Assembly (NCBI GenBank): GCA_030431455.1 | Contig: JAUIJE010000007.1 | Coordinates: 1-64,000, forward strand | Origin: a bacterium | Lineage (GTDB): Bacteria; Myxococcota; UBA727; JAUIJE01 | Direction: 5' to 3' | Length of the DNA: 64,000 nt | Shown: piece after piece, positions 45,968 to 54,558 of the stretch | How positions within the stretch are numbered: position 1 is the stretch's first letter | How the letters are laid out: each line of letters begins with the position of its first letter | Notes under the pieces: generated by a model | Told to the model about the DNA's origin: nothing | Databases searched by the model: none | The model's input: only the letters and a program-made list of their open reading frames with translations | Position numbers and translations under genes: made by a program

Positions 45968-46411
45968 ATGGGCGCGACGAAGGTGGGACCCCATCACTTG
46001 AGCAAGACCGCGGCGGTGTTGGACGCGGGCCAGAACCTGCACCCCAAGGCCATGGGCGGGCCCGAGTTCTACGCGAAGCTCGACGCCGACCACGACGGGT
46101 TCAAGGGGTGCGCGCTCATCATGCAGTACTCGTTCGAGGAGGCGTGGCCGACCTGGGAGATGCACCCCGCGGGCGACGAGTTTGTGTACCTGCTCCTCGG
46201 CGACGTGGACTTTACGTTGCGGCAAGACGGTGAGGACAAGACCGTGCGGCTGTTCACCCCGGGCGATTACGTCGTCGTGCCCAAGGGCACCTGGCACACG
46301 GCCCGGCCGCGGGAGCCGACCACGATGCTGTTCGTGACCCCCGGGGAAGGCACCGCCAACGAAGCCGCGCCCCCCGACGACGCGCGGCGCTCCGCCACGG
46401 GTCTGGATTGA
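45968..46411 (+). CDS. Cupin-domain protein
   Basis: 147 residues, a single small beta barrel. Core: EMHPAGDEFVYLLLGDVDFT and PGDYVVVPKGTWHTARP, the two cupin motifs with His/Glu/His metal ligands. Such proteins are metal-dependent dioxygenases, isomerases or sensors; no substrate can be given. Possibly part of the LysR-controlled cluster downstream, but it has its own palindrome over the ribosome site. The region 46,412-46,501 holds the promoter box of the next gene. Confidence 0.85.
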   Translation: MGATKVGPHHLSKTAAVLDAGQNLHPKAMGGPEFYAKLDADHDGFKGCALIMQYSFEEAWPTWEMHPAGDEFVYLLLGDVDFTLRQDGEDKTVRLFTPGDYVVVPKGTWHTARPREPTTMLFVTPGEGTANEAAPPDDARRSATGLD

Positions 46412-46457
46412 GTAGCGCTACTTCACAGCCCATCCAGTAGGTGTGCTCTAGCGAACC
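46411..46457 (+). promoter_or_regulatory. Conserved promoter box of the CMD operon (LysR-type site)
   Basis: Palindrome AGTAGCGCTACT leads into CTTCACAGC at 46,421, then TCTAGCGAAC at 46,447. The same two blocks, 26 bases apart start to start, occur upstream of the aldo/keto reductase (48,394 and 48,420). Likely site for the LysR regulator between these genes. Confidence 0.65.
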
Positions 46458-46501
46458 AATCGCCCGGCGCGCATGCTGTCTTCATTCCACCGGAGGCAAC
46501 C

Positions 46502-46852
46502 ATGCGCACCACCCAAGACCTGCACACCGCCCAAAAGGCCCTCGCCGAGATGGGGCCCAAGCTCGCCCAGCTCACCGGCGACGTCTTGTTTGGCGACATC
46601 TGGGAACGACCCGAACTGTCCCCCCGCGACCGCAGCCTCATCACCTGCACCGCGTTGATCGCCGCGGGCAAGACCGAGCAGATGGACTTTCACTTTCCCA
46701 AGGCGATCGAAAACGGCGTGACCGAACAGGAACTCGTCGAGGTCATCACCCACCTCGCGTTTTACGTTGGCTGGCCAAACGCCATGTCGGCGCTCACCAA
46801 GGCCTACGTCCTGTTGCGCGCGGAGGGGGCGTCGGGCGGGGGCCAGCGATGA
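46502..46852 (+). CDS. Carboxymuconolactone decarboxylase-family protein
   Basis: 116 residues of the AhpD/CMD fold. LSPRDRSLITCTALIAAGKT and QMDFHFPKAIENGVTEQELV are conserved CMD segments; the AhpD CxxC pair is absent (only one Cys, in LITCT), so peroxidase activity is not supported. Family members act as decarboxylases or lactone-handling enzymes in redox clusters. It is coupled to the following cupin lipoprotein by ATGA. GGAGG ribosome site; a LysR-type box lies upstream. Confidence 0.88.
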   Translation: MRTTQDLHTAQKALAEMGPKLAQLTGDVLFGDIWERPELSPRDRSLITCTALIAAGKTEQMDFHFPKAIENGVTEQELVEVITHLAFYVGWPNAMSALTKAYVLLRAEGASGGGQR

Positions 46853-47400
46853 CGAAGACCGCACCATCGACCTTCGCCCCCCGCGCCGCCTGGCTCGCCC
46901 TGTGCGTGCTGCCTGCGCTCGCGGCGTGTGCCCACAATGAGACTGGACCCGCCGCCCCCGGTGTCGCCGCGGCCCGGCTGCACATCTCCCACCCCGCGGA
47001 GCGTCCGGCCACGGTGGGCGGGCCCGACTGGTTCACCGGCCAGACCGAGGTCGCGATGCTGTTCGGCCCCGACGGCGCGCGCGACTTCAGCGGCGCGTAC
47101 GTGACCTTTCAGCCGGGGGCGCGCACCGCTTGGCACAGTCACCCCGCGGGGCAGACCCTCGTCGTCACCGAAGGCACGGGGTGGGTCCAGATCGAAGGCC
47201 AGCCCCGCCAGGACATCGCGGTGGGCGACGTGGTCTGGACCCCGCCGGGGGTGCGCCACTGGCACGGGGCGACGACGGACGCGGCCATGACCCACCTGGC
47301 GTTGCAGAACCAAGTCGAAGGCCGGGTGGTCGACTGGTTCGAGCATGTCGCCGACGAGGTGTACGATCCCGCCCCGTCGTCCGACCCGGCTCGACGGTGA
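46849..47400 (+). CDS. Cupin-domain lipoprotein
   Basis: 183 residues. Signal and lipobox LAAC at about residue 27 place it in the envelope. The cupin core is AWHSHPAGQTLVVTEGTGWV and GDVVWTPPGVRHWHGATTD, with the metal-binding His pairs of the quercetinase-like (R)-x-His-x-His pattern. Overlaps the CMD gene by ATGA. The combination CMD, cupin, aldo/keto reductase, LysR and cyclophilin-like protein is a common redox-associated cluster in Proteobacteria. Confidence 0.87.
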   Translation: MTKTAPSTFAPRAAWLALCVLPALAACAHNETGPAAPGVAAARLHISHPAERPATVGGPDWFTGQTEVAMLFGPDGARDFSGAYVTFQPGARTAWHSHPAGQTLVVTEGTGWVQIEGQPRQDIAVGDVVWTPPGVRHWHGATTDAAMTHLALQNQVEGRVVDWFEHVADEVYDPAPSSDPARR

Positions 47401-47413
47401 CGCGACCGCAGAT

Positions 47414-48352
47414 TCATCCGCGCTTGGCGCGTTTGGCCTGGGCCCGCCGCCTCTCCGCGGCGAGCTCTTTCGCGGTCTCGACGAACAGCCCCAGGGGTTC
47501 GGACCGCTGGGCCCGGCTCGGGTAGTACAAAAAGAAACCATCCTCGGACACCGCGTAGGGCTCGAGCACCGCGCGCAAGGTGCCGTCCTCGAGGTCTCGC
47601 GCGACGTGGGGCTCCATCACGTAGGCCAGCCCCAGCCCGCGTTTGGCCAGGGGGATGCCGGTCAGGCCGTCGTTGGTGACCACCCCGCCGCGCACCGGGA
47701 CGCGCCAGGTGCGCTTGCCCCGCCCGAGCTCCCACGCGTAGAGCGCGCCGTGGGTGGCCGAGCGAAACGTAAAACACTCGTGGTCGAGGAGGTCCTCGGG
47801 CTTTTTGGGGATGCCGTGCGCTTCAAAATACGCCGGCGCGCCCACGACGAGAAACCGGATCGTGTCGGTCAGGCGCAGGGCGACCATGTCGCGCTCGAGG
47901 TACTCGCCGAGGCGAACGCCCGCGTCGAACCCTTCGCCCACGATGTCGACCATGCGATCCTCGAACACGAGCTCCACCTCGATGTGCGGGTGGCGCGCGC
48001 GGAACACGGGCAGCAGCGGCTCGACCACAAACGGGAACGCGGCCCGCGGCACGGTGAGGCGCAGCCGGCCCGTGACCGCGCCGGGCTCGGCGGTGAGCGC
48101 GGCGAGGGCGGTCTGTGTCTGGGCCACCGCCGGGCCCACGGTCTCGACCAGCCGGCGCCCGAGCTCGGTGAGCGAGACGCTGCGGGTGGTGCGCACGAGC
48201 AGGGCCCCCGCGATCTCCTCTTCGAGCTGGCGCACCTTTTGGCTCACCGCCGAGCGGGACATGCCGAGCTCGCGCGCGGCGGCGCTGAAGCTCTGGGTGC
48301 GCGCGACGACGAGGAACGCCTCGAGCTGATGAAACGGGACCGGGTGGTTCAT
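47414..48352 (-). CDS. LysR-family transcriptional regulator
   Basis: 312 residues. N-terminal winged helix-turn-helix: HQLEAFLVVARTQSFSAAAR, ELGMSRSAVSQKVRQLEEEI. The rest is the two-lobed effector-binding fold (RLTVPRAAFPFVVEPLLPVF, FDAGVRLGEYLERDMVA, GLAYVMEPHVARDLEDGTL). An upstream TTG at 48358 is an alternative start. Divergent from an aldo/keto reductase and flanked by the CMD-cupin pair on its other side; the same box in both target promoters makes it their likely regulator. The signal is unknown. Confidence 0.92.
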   Translation of the reverse strand: MNHPVPFHQLEAFLVVARTQSFSAAARELGMSRSAVSQKVRQLEEEIAGALLVRTTRSVSLTELGRRLVETVGPAVAQTQTALAALTAEPGAVTGRLRLTVPRAAFPFVVEPLLPVFRARHPHIEVELVFEDRMVDIVGEGFDAGVRLGEYLERDMVALRLTDTIRFLVVGAPAYFEAHGIPKKPEDLLDHECFTFRSATHGALYAWELGRGKRTWRVPVRGGVVTNDGLTGIPLAKRGLGLAYVMEPHVARDLEDGTLRAVLEPYAVSEDGFFLYYPSRAQRSEPLGLFVETAKELAAERRRAQAKRAKRG

Positions 48353-48393
48353 GACCAAAGGCTCGCCACCGACCGCGGGATTGTCAACTCTGG

Positions 48394-48429
48394 CTTCACA
48401 GCTCGTGAAGATATGTGCGTCTAGTGAAC
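48394..48429 (+). promoter_or_regulatory. LysR box of the aldo/keto reductase promoter
   Basis: CTTCAC-N5-GTGAAG (perfect 6-bp arms, 48,394-48,410), followed by TCTAGTGAAC at 48,420. The CTTCACAGC and TCTAG-x-GAAC blocks match the CMD promoter at the same 26-base offset. Confidence 0.7.
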
Positions 48430-48514
48430 GAGTCCGCCCGGGTCCATGATGTGTTCACAAACCGACCGGGACGCTGCCGACCGCGCGCGCCCGGCGTCCA
48501 CGCAAGGAGACCGC

Positions 48515-49399
48515 ATGACCGTCCTCAACGAAACGTACACCCTGGAAAACGGCGTCCAGATTCCCAAGCTGGGGCTCGGCACCTGGATGATCAAAAACGA
48601 CGACGTGGCCAACGCGGTCAAGGCCGCGGTCGAGCTCGGCTACCGCCACATCGACACCGCCCAGGCCTACGAGAACGAAGCCGGGGTGGGCGAGGGCCTC
48701 CGGGCCGCGGGCCTGCCGCGCGACCAACTGTTCGTCACCACCAAGCTCGCCGCCGAGGTGAAATCCTACGACGAGGCGGTCGCATCCATCGACGGCTCCC
48801 TGCAGCGCATGGGCCTCGACGTCGTCGACCTGATGATCATCCACTCGCCCAAACCGTGGATGGCCTTTCACGGCGAGGACCGCTACCTCGAGGGCAACCG
48901 CGAGGCCTGGCGCGCCCTGGAGGACGCGCACAAGGCGGGCAAGCTGCGCGCCATCGGGGTGAGCAACTTCGAGCGCGAAGACCTCGAGAACATCCTTGGG
49001 GCGTGTGCGGTCAAGCCGATGGTGAACCAGATTCTGGCCCACATCAGCAACACCCCCACCGACCTCATCGCGTACTGCCAAGGGCGGGGCGTGCTCGTCG
49101 AGGCCTACTCGCCCATCGCGCACGGCGAGCTGATGAAAAACCAGGAGGTCGCGCAGATGGCCAACCGCTACGGTGTGACAATTCCGCAACTGTCCATTCG
49201 ATACGTGCTTCAGCTCGGGTTGTTGCCGTTGCCCAAGACCGCCAACCCCGCGCACATGAAGAGCAACGCCAGCGTGGACTTCGAGATCTCGCAAGCGGAC
49301 ATGGACCGCTTGGTGCACATCGACCGCATCCAAGACTACGGGGACGCGAGCATGATGCCGGTGTTCGGCGGCGACCTGCGCCGCGCGGTACAATCCTGA
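48515..49399 (+). CDS. Aldo/keto reductase
   Basis: NADPH-dependent reductase with a TIM barrel, 294 residues. IPKLGLGTWMIKNDD, YRHIDTAQAYENE (catalytic Asp and Tyr), LFVTTKLA (catalytic Lys), MIIHSPKPW (catalytic His) and the C-terminal QLSIRYVLQLGLLPLPKT are all in place. Matches the bacterial 2,5-diketo-gluconate reductase-like branch; the physiological aldehyde is unknown. The start at 48515 has CAAGGAGA upstream. Divergent from the LysR gene and followed within 25 bp by a cyclophilin-like gene. Confidence 0.93.
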   Translation: MTVLNETYTLENGVQIPKLGLGTWMIKNDDVANAVKAAVELGYRHIDTAQAYENEAGVGEGLRAAGLPRDQLFVTTKLAAEVKSYDEAVASIDGSLQRMGLDVVDLMIIHSPKPWMAFHGEDRYLEGNREAWRALEDAHKAGKLRAIGVSNFEREDLENILGACAVKPMVNQILAHISNTPTDLIAYCQGRGVLVEAYSPIAHGELMKNQEVAQMANRYGVTIPQLSIRYVLQLGLLPLPKTANPAHMKSNASVDFEISQADMDRLVHIDRIQDYGDASMMPVFGGDLRRAVQS

Positions 49400-49424
49400 G
49401 GTCCTCCACACCGGGAGCCGGCCC

Positions 49425-49907
49425 ATGACCCCTCTTCGCTGGTTGTTGATCGGTCTGTGCGCGGGGCTGTTCGCCGGGGCGGCGGAAGGCCCGCGGGCGG
49501 ACGTCGCCCCGCGCGCGGCCGCGGCCCCACAGACAGAAAACAAAAAAACCATGCACATCCGGCTCATCATCGGTGACGACGCATTGCCCGCGACCTTGAA
49601 GGACGGGCCCGCGGCGCGGGACTTCGCCAAGCTGCTGCCCCTCACCCTCACCCTCAAAGACTACGCCGGCACCGAGAAGGTCAGCGACTTGCCCCGGCGG
49701 CTCTCCACCAAAGGGGAGCCGCCCGGGTTTGACCCCGATGTCGGGCACATCACCTACTACGCACCCTGGGGCAACCTCGCGATCTTCTACAAAGACTTTC
49801 GCTACGCCGACGGCCTCGTCGAGCTGGGCCGCATCGGCGGCGATCTGAAGGCGCTCACCCGCCCCCCAGGCCCCGTCGAGGTGCGCATCGAACCCGCGCC
49901 CCGGTGA
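49425..49907 (+). CDS. Secreted cyclophilin-like fold protein
   Basis: 160 residues. Signal peptide LLIGLCAGLFAGAAEGP. The remainder fits the cyclophilin-like (Cyclophil_like2) family: IRLIIGDDALPATLKDGPAA, DFAKLLPLTLTLKDYAGTEK, GHITYYAPWGNLAIFYKDF and YADGLVELGRI. Such proteins lack proline isomerase residues, and occur next to LysR/aldo-keto reductase genes, as here. Role in the cluster unknown. Confidence 0.85.
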   Translation: MTPLRWLLIGLCAGLFAGAAEGPRADVAPRAAAAPQTENKKTMHIRLIIGDDALPATLKDGPAARDFAKLLPLTLTLKDYAGTEKVSDLPRRLSTKGEPPGFDPDVGHITYYAPWGNLAIFYKDFRYADGLVELGRIGGDLKALTRPPGPVEVRIEPAPR

Positions 49908-50040
49908 CCGCTGTCCACCCGGCCGGCGTGTGCTAGCCTGGCATCTGATGTCCGTTCTTGTTTGACGTTCCTGCTTGTGGCCCTGGCCACGCTCGCGCTC
50001 TCCCCGAGGGCGCTCACGTCAATTCTTCAACGAGAACACA

Positions 50041-51099
50041 ATGACACTGCAACAAAGGTGGCCATCGCTGCTGCCCTGGGGCTACGGCCCCGATTTTGAA
50101 CCAAGCCTGACCGACCTCGAGAACACCGCGGGCCCGGGCCTTTGCCCCGGACGTGTGGTCCGCCTCGACCGGGGGCGCGCTCTGGTGCACGACGGCGAGG
50201 CCGTGCACGGGTTGCCACTCACCGGCCGCATCGCCCAAGACCCCCTCGCGGTGGGCGACTTTGTCGCCCTCAGCGAAGGCCGGGACCGCATCGTGGGCGT
50301 GCTTTTGCGCCGGCAGTTGCTGGCCCGCCGGCGCGCGGGGAGCAAGCACGGGGTGCAACCTCTGGCCGCCAACCTCGACGAGGTGTGGCTGTGCGCGCCC
50401 GCGGACCGGTTAAACCCGGCGTGGGTCGAGCGCGGCCTCGCCCTCGTCTGGGACTGTGGGGCCCAGCCCCGGGTGGTGCTCACCAAGGCCGATCTGTTGG
50501 CCGACGTGAGCGATACCCTGGACGAGCTCGCGGACCGCGCGCTCGGGGCGGCGGTGTGCGCGGTGAGCGTGCACCAGCCGGAGACGGTGCAGGCCCTGGA
50601 GGCCGCGCTCGCCCCGGGGCAGACCGCGGCGTTGCTCGGCGCGTCGGGGGCGGGCAAGTCCTCGCTGCTCAACGCGTTGCTGGGCCACGAGGTCGCGGCC
50701 ACCTCCGCGGTCCGGGACGGGGACAAAAAGGGGCGGCACACCACCGTGCACCGGGAGCTGTTCATGCTCCCGGGCGGGGGCCTGCTCGTGGACACCCCCG
50801 GCACCCGCGAGCTCGGGCTCTGGCTCGGCGAGGGGGGCGCGGGCTCGGGCTTTGTCGACATCGACGCGCTGGCCGCGGACTGTCGCTTTCGCGATTGTGC
50901 GCACCAGGACGAGCCCGGGTGCGCGGTGCGCGCGGCGGTGGACGACGGGGACCTCGACCCGGACCGCTACGAGAGCTTTTTGCGCCAAGGCCGTGAGCGC
51001 CGTTGGCTCGAGGAGACCGACCACGAGCGGCGCACCCGGGAGCGCGGCTTTGGCCGCATGGTCAAAGACGCCCAGGCCCGCAAGAACCGCGACGGTTAG
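50041..51099 (+). CDS. rsgA: Ribosome small-subunit GTPase RsgA (circularly permuted)
   Basis: 352 residues. OB-fold N-terminal part, then GTPase motifs in permuted order: TKADLL (G4), P-loop GASGAGKSSLLNAL (G1), GRHTT (G2) and VDTPGTRELGL (G3). A zinc knuckle C-x5-C-x-H-x5-C follows (CRFRDCAHQDEPGC). RsgA releases RbfA/late factors from maturing 30S subunits. The 133-bp upstream region shows no identified motif. Its TAG overlaps the stop of a minus-strand gene by three bases. Confidence 0.95.
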   Translation: MTLQQRWPSLLPWGYGPDFEPSLTDLENTAGPGLCPGRVVRLDRGRALVHDGEAVHGLPLTGRIAQDPLAVGDFVALSEGRDRIVGVLLRRQLLARRRAGSKHGVQPLAANLDEVWLCAPADRLNPAWVERGLALVWDCGAQPRVVLTKADLLADVSDTLDELADRALGAAVCAVSVHQPETVQALEAALAPGQTAALLGASGAGKSSLLNALLGHEVAATSAVRDGDKKGRHTTVHRELFMLPGGGLLVDTPGTRELGLWLGEGGAGSGFVDIDALAADCRFRDCAHQDEPGCAVRAAVDDGDLDPDRYESFLRQGRERRWLEETDHERRTRERGFGRMVKDAQARKNRDG

Positions 51100-51410
51100 G
51101 CGGCGTCGCGGGCCGGCGCGAGCTGGCTCGCGATCCACTGCGCGAACGCCACCGCCACGGTGGGGCGCTCCTCGGGGGCGACCCCGATGTCGACGCGGAG
51201 CTGCACCCGCCCGGTGCGGGGCACGACCACCACCCGGGTGCGGCTCTTGTCGTGGTGGAACTCGCGCACCACGGGCATGGTCGCCCGGTCGGTGAGCCCC
51301 ATCGCGCCCAGGGCCGTACACAATGTGTCTGTGTCAATCCCGGCCTCGAACACGAGGCGCCAGCGCAGGCCTTGCACGCAGCCGTGATCGGGTTCGACCT
51401 GCACGCTCAC
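51096..51410 (-). CDS. Small protein at the end of the roadblock/V4R operon
   Basis: 104 residues from a GTG whose GTGA overlaps the stop of the V4R-like gene. Begins VSVQVEPDHGCVQGLRWRLV and has alternating strands (RTRVVVVPRTGRVQLRVDIG) and a C-terminal helix, a small alpha/beta fold. No recognised family. Last gene of a six-gene coupled run, so probably a partner of it. Confidence 0.6.
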   Translation of the reverse strand: MSVQVEPDHGCVQGLRWRLVFEAGIDTDTLCTALGAMGLTDRATMPVVREFHHDKSRTRVVVVPRTGRVQLRVDIGVAPEERPTVAVAFAQWIASQLAPARDAA

Positions 51411-52648
51411 CGTTTGGTCACCACCACGCGGGAGTAGGGGTCGTGCAGCGCCGCGCTGTGGGTTTGTTCGATCGACCAGGGCAGCTCGTCGTCGACGAAC
51501 AGCTCTTGGTAGAACGCCTGGGTGAACTGTGGCCCCTCGGTCCACCGCACCCCGTGGGCGAGCTGCATGATCGCGGCCACCGCCCCCTGGAAAAAGTACT
51601 CGGGGGGCCCGTCGGCGGCGTGGTGTCGAATGCGGAAGTAGGGGACCTCGTAGTTGACCGGGGTCTTGACCGCGAGCTGTTGGCCCCGGTCGAACGTTTC
51701 CAGGCTCCAACGGCCAAAGCCGAGGGCCCGGGCGATGGCCAGGCACCACACCACGATCGTCTCCGGGTCGTCGGGGGGCGGGCCCACCAGGCCTTCCCAT
51801 TCCGGGGAGGACAAGATCCCGCCGAAGGTGTTGAACACGCAGACGTGGCCGGATTCGCGCAACAGGTCCTCGAAGGTCTCGGTGAGCTCGGGGCGTTGGC
51901 GTCGAACCTCCTCGAGGGCATCGAAGCTGATGCGGTTGTAGTAGTTGGCCAGGTGCAATGTGACATACACGCCGAATGCCTCGACCAGGCCACGGTCGTC
52001 GGGCTTGACCCCGCCGAGGAAGGTGTTGAGCCCGTCGGTGATGGTGGCGATTTCCTCTTCGCGCAGCCCGCTCACCGGCATGCCGAGGTGGGCCTTGCTG
52101 GTGGTGGGGTCCACCGGGGGCAGCGGGGGCAGCGGATGGACCGCGTCCCGGATCTCGAACCGGCAGCGTTCGTGGCGCTGGGCCATACACTCGACCTCCC
52201 GGACCCCGAGGTCGTCGGGGCTGCGCCCAAATGCCACTGCAGTCGCGGCGGCGCTGAAGCCCCCGCCGAACTCGTCCGCGGGCGCGAGGCGGCGCACCTG
52301 CCGGCCGTACTTCTCCCGCCAGGTCAGGCCGTAGTGCAGGCTGGTCGAGGTGGCTTCGCCCCCGTGTTCGTTGACGCTGAGGTTGAGCCGGCCGTGCCCC
52401 ATGGCGGCGAAGGTCTGTTTGGCCACCTCCAGGCGTTCGACCGGGGTGGCCCGGGGGTCGCCGGTGATCGAGGCGAGCAGCTCGGCGGCGGCTTGGCGGG
52501 CGGCGTTGCGGCGCAAGGTCGCGCCCCCTTCGCCGAGGGCGTCATCGATGGTCTGGTCGAGGAACAGGTTGAAGTGGTGGCAGTGGTAGACCACCGGGGC
52601 TTGGCCCAGGAACTTCAGGTCGTGCTCAGGAAAACGTTGGATCGACAT
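51407..52648 (-). CDS. Tandem V4R-like (4-vinyl reductase/hydrocarbon-binding) protein
   Basis: 413 residues, cytoplasmic. The first half (about 20-170) reads like a V4R domain: FAAMGHGRLNLSVN, HYGLTWREKYG, FGGGFSAAATAVAFG and ending VECMAQRHERCRFEI, where Cys-x-Ala-x-x-x-x-x-Cys is typical. The second half (about 190-390) is a second, weaker copy: DLLRESGHVCVFNTFGG and VVWCLAIARALGFGRWSLE. V4R modules bind small hydrophobic ligands and are often linked to two-component or roadblock systems. Coupled with the roadblock genes upstream by 6-base gap and with the small gene by GTGA. Confidence 0.65.
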   Translation of the reverse strand: MSIQRFPEHDLKFLGQAPVVYHCHHFNLFLDQTIDDALGEGGATLRRNAARQAAAELLASITGDPRATPVERLEVAKQTFAAMGHGRLNLSVNEHGGEATSTSLHYGLTWREKYGRQVRRLAPADEFGGGFSAAATAVAFGRSPDDLGVREVECMAQRHERCRFEIRDAVHPLPPLPPVDPTTSKAHLGMPVSGLREEEIATITDGLNTFLGGVKPDDRGLVEAFGVYVTLHLANYYNRISFDALEEVRRQRPELTETFEDLLRESGHVCVFNTFGGILSSPEWEGLVGPPPDDPETIVVWCLAIARALGFGRWSLETFDRGQQLAVKTPVNYEVPYFRIRHHAADGPPEYFFQGAVAAIMQLAHGVRWTEGPQFTQAFYQELFVDDELPWSIEQTHSAALHDPYSRVVVTKR

Positions 52649-52654
52649 CGGGCC

Positions 52655-53230
52655 TCACAGATTGATGTGCTCGAGGCCGAGCAGGTCGCGGGCCACGGCT
52701 TCGAGGGTGTCGACTTGGGCCGCGGACAGCGCCGCGGGGGCGCGCAGCGTCGACAAAGGAATGCCCGAGCGGAGCGAGGCGCGCTTGAGCACCGCGTGGG
52801 GATCGGGGGAGTACTTGCGCAGGAAGTCGACGAGGCGGACCCCCTTGGGGCGCTCTTGGGCCTCAAAGCGCGGGACGGTGCGGTCGACCTCGGCGAGAAT
52901 GCGGTCCACGAACAGCCGGACCATGCCCAGCGGGCTGCCGACCTCGAAGATGGACGTGACCACGAAGTTGTCGCGCATCTCTCGAATGACCACGAGGAGT
53001 TCGTCGGCCTCGATGGTGACCTGCATCCGCTGGGACAGGGCGTCCAGCGATTTCAGGCCCGCGTGGTTGGCGCGGATCATGTCGCCAAAATAGGCCGCGG
53101 CGCTGTCCGCGCTCAGCTCGACGTCGTCGCGCCGCCAGTGATCGAACAGCAGCGCGTCGGGCATGGCGGTGACCAGCACCGCCTGAAGGCCGGGAAACTC
53201 CTCGGCGAGTCCGCCGATTTGCTCACGCAT
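52655..53230 (-). CDS. Roadblock/LC7-like protein B
   Basis: 191 residues. Central domain: LQAVLVTAMPDALLFDHW, YFGDMIRANHAGLKSLDALS, ELLVVIREMRDNFVVTSIFE and GMVRLFVDRILAEVD, the longin-like fold that sits as a dimer on small GTPases (MglB) or partner ATPases. A C-terminal extension of ~60 residues (LVDFLRKYSPDPHAVLKRAS onward) is new to me. It overlaps protein A by 8 bases, so the pair is likely made in equal amounts and may heterodimerise. Confidence 0.72.
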   Translation of the reverse strand: MREQIGGLAEEFPGLQAVLVTAMPDALLFDHWRRDDVELSADSAAAYFGDMIRANHAGLKSLDALSQRMQVTIEADELLVVIREMRDNFVVTSIFEVGSPLGMVRLFVDRILAEVDRTVPRFEAQERPKGVRLVDFLRKYSPDPHAVLKRASLRSGIPLSTLRAPAALSAAQVDTLEAVARDLLGLEHINL

Positions 53231-53783
53231 GGTTTTGTGTCCTCGACAAAAGGGTTTGCAGGATGCGCTCGGCGGCCGCACGCAGCGCGCCGAGGGGAAT
53301 GTCGTCGTCAACCTGGGCGCCGACCACGTAGCGGGCCGCGCCCTCCGCGGGGGCGAACACCAAGAACGCGCCCCGGCCGGTGCGCAGCAGCAGCCCGTCC
53401 ACCCGGGTGGCGGCGAACCGCGCGGTCTGGGCCAGCGACCGCAATGCGTCTGCAGCGATGGACGCGGCCGCGGCAGGGGCGTCCCCGGCCCCGGCGATGA
53501 GCAGGCCCTCGTCGTCGGCCACGAACAACGAGGTGTGCAGGACCCGGGACAGGTCGCCGAGCAGGGCGGCGAGGGCGGCGCCGAGGGCGCGCTGCCCGGG
53601 TTCGGCCACCGCGCGCACCCGGGCGGTGGGATCTTTTTCAGGCGCGGGCGCCGGCGCGGGCGATGCTGACCCAGGGGTGGGCACGGGGGCCGGCACCGCC
53701 CGCCGGGGCTTGGTCCCGGCCCCGGCCCGGTGGAGGAGCTGCGAGAGCTCGTCGCCGTCAAAGCAAGAGAGGGATGGGGTCAT
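53223..53783 (-). CDS. Roadblock/LC7-like protein A with Pro-rich linker
   Basis: 186 residues. N-terminal ~20 residues, then a Pro/Ala-rich linker (PAPVPTPGSASPAPAPAPEK) and a roadblock-like C-terminal domain: LLGDLSRVLHTSLFVADDEG, GLLIAGAGDAPAAAAS and TRVDGLLLRTGRGAFLVFAP. Its start overlaps the ParA-like gene by 26 bases and its stop overlaps protein B by 8. The linker would allow it to tether two machines. Confidence 0.68.
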   Translation of the reverse strand: MTPSLSCFDGDELSQLLHRAGAGTKPRRAVPAPVPTPGSASPAPAPAPEKDPTARVRAVAEPGQRALGAALAALLGDLSRVLHTSLFVADDEGLLIAGAGDAPAAAASIAADALRSLAQTARFAATRVDGLLLRTGRGAFLVFAPAEGAARYVVGAQVDDDIPLGALRAAAERILQTLLSRTQNHA

Positions 53784-54558
53784 CGTTGCCGTCGTCGGTG
53801 AGGGGGATGTGTTTGGCGAGCTCGGACGCGAGTTCGTCGAAGCGGCGGGCGATGGGGGGCGGCCGTTTGGACAACAGCCCGAGGGGCACGCCGAGCTCCG
53901 AGGCCTTCAAGAACGCTGGGTCCCGGGGGATGTGCGCGTCGAGGACCAACGCGTGGGGCAGCTTTTGCCAGATGGTGTCCACCACGTTGAGGGAGGCGTC
54001 CACCTGTCGTTGCACCATGGTGAGGATGACCCCAGCGAACTGGACCCGCGCGCCCTCCTCCCGGAGGTCGCCGATGACCTCGAGGAGTTGGGGCAGGGAG
54101 TTGGCCGCCAATGGTTCTGCTTGGAGCGGGGTGAACGCGAGGTCGCTGGCCCGGAGGGCCCCCAGGGTCGAGCCGGTGAGGCCCGCGGGGGTGTCGTAGA
54201 CGATCACGTCGTAATCACGGGCGGTCTCGGCCAACAGGGACAAGCGGAGGCCGTCTTCGAGCTGGTGCATAAACGTCGCGCGCTCGAGGCCGCGGAGGGT
54301 GCCGGTGGGCAGGATCGCGAAGCCGGGCACCCGGGTGGACAGCACCGCCCGCTCCAGGGGCTCGCCCGCGAGGTAACCCTTGAGCCCCTGGGCCGCGGAT
54401 TGTTCGCCCATCAGCGACAGCGCGATGCCCCCTTGGGGATCGGTGTCGACCAGCAGCGTGCGGATGGAGAGCTTGGCCAACGAGAGCGACAGATTCAGGG
54501 CCAGCGTGGTCTTGCCCACGCCCCCCTTCTGGCTCACCAACGAGATCGATGTGGTCAC
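53758..54558 (-). CDS. ParA/MinD-family ATPase
   Basis: 266 residues from the GTG at 54558, whose GTGA overlaps the upstream TPR gene; GAGGAG lies 5 bases before it. Walker A is SQKGGVGKTTLALNLS (deviant KGGxGKT), switch I LLVDTDPQGG, Walker B-like YDVIVYDTPAG. These P-loop ATPases dimerise on ATP and move on nucleoid DNA or membranes. No parB or parS-like gene is nearby, and no membrane-targeting helix at the C terminus, so it is not a plasmid or chromosome partition system. Partners are likely the roadblock and TPR proteins. Confidence 0.93.
   Translation of the reverse strand: MTTSISLVSQKGGVGKTTLALNLSLSLAKLSIRTLLVDTDPQGGIALSLMGEQSAAQGLKGYLAGEPLERAVLSTRVPGFAILPTGTLRGLERATFMHQLEDGLRLSLLAETARDYDVIVYDTPAGLTGSTLGALRASDLAFTPLQAEPLAANSLPQLLEVIGDLREEGARVQFAGVILTMVQRQVDASLNVVDTIWQKLPHALVLDAHIPRDPAFLKASELGVPLGLLSKRPPPIARRFDELASELAKHIPLTDDGNDDPIPLLL

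Noticed and set aside
53758-54558. Chromosome or plasmid partition (parAB) locus
   Set aside because: No parB, parS-like repeats or replication genes are close; neighbours are roadblock, TPR and V4R-like genes.
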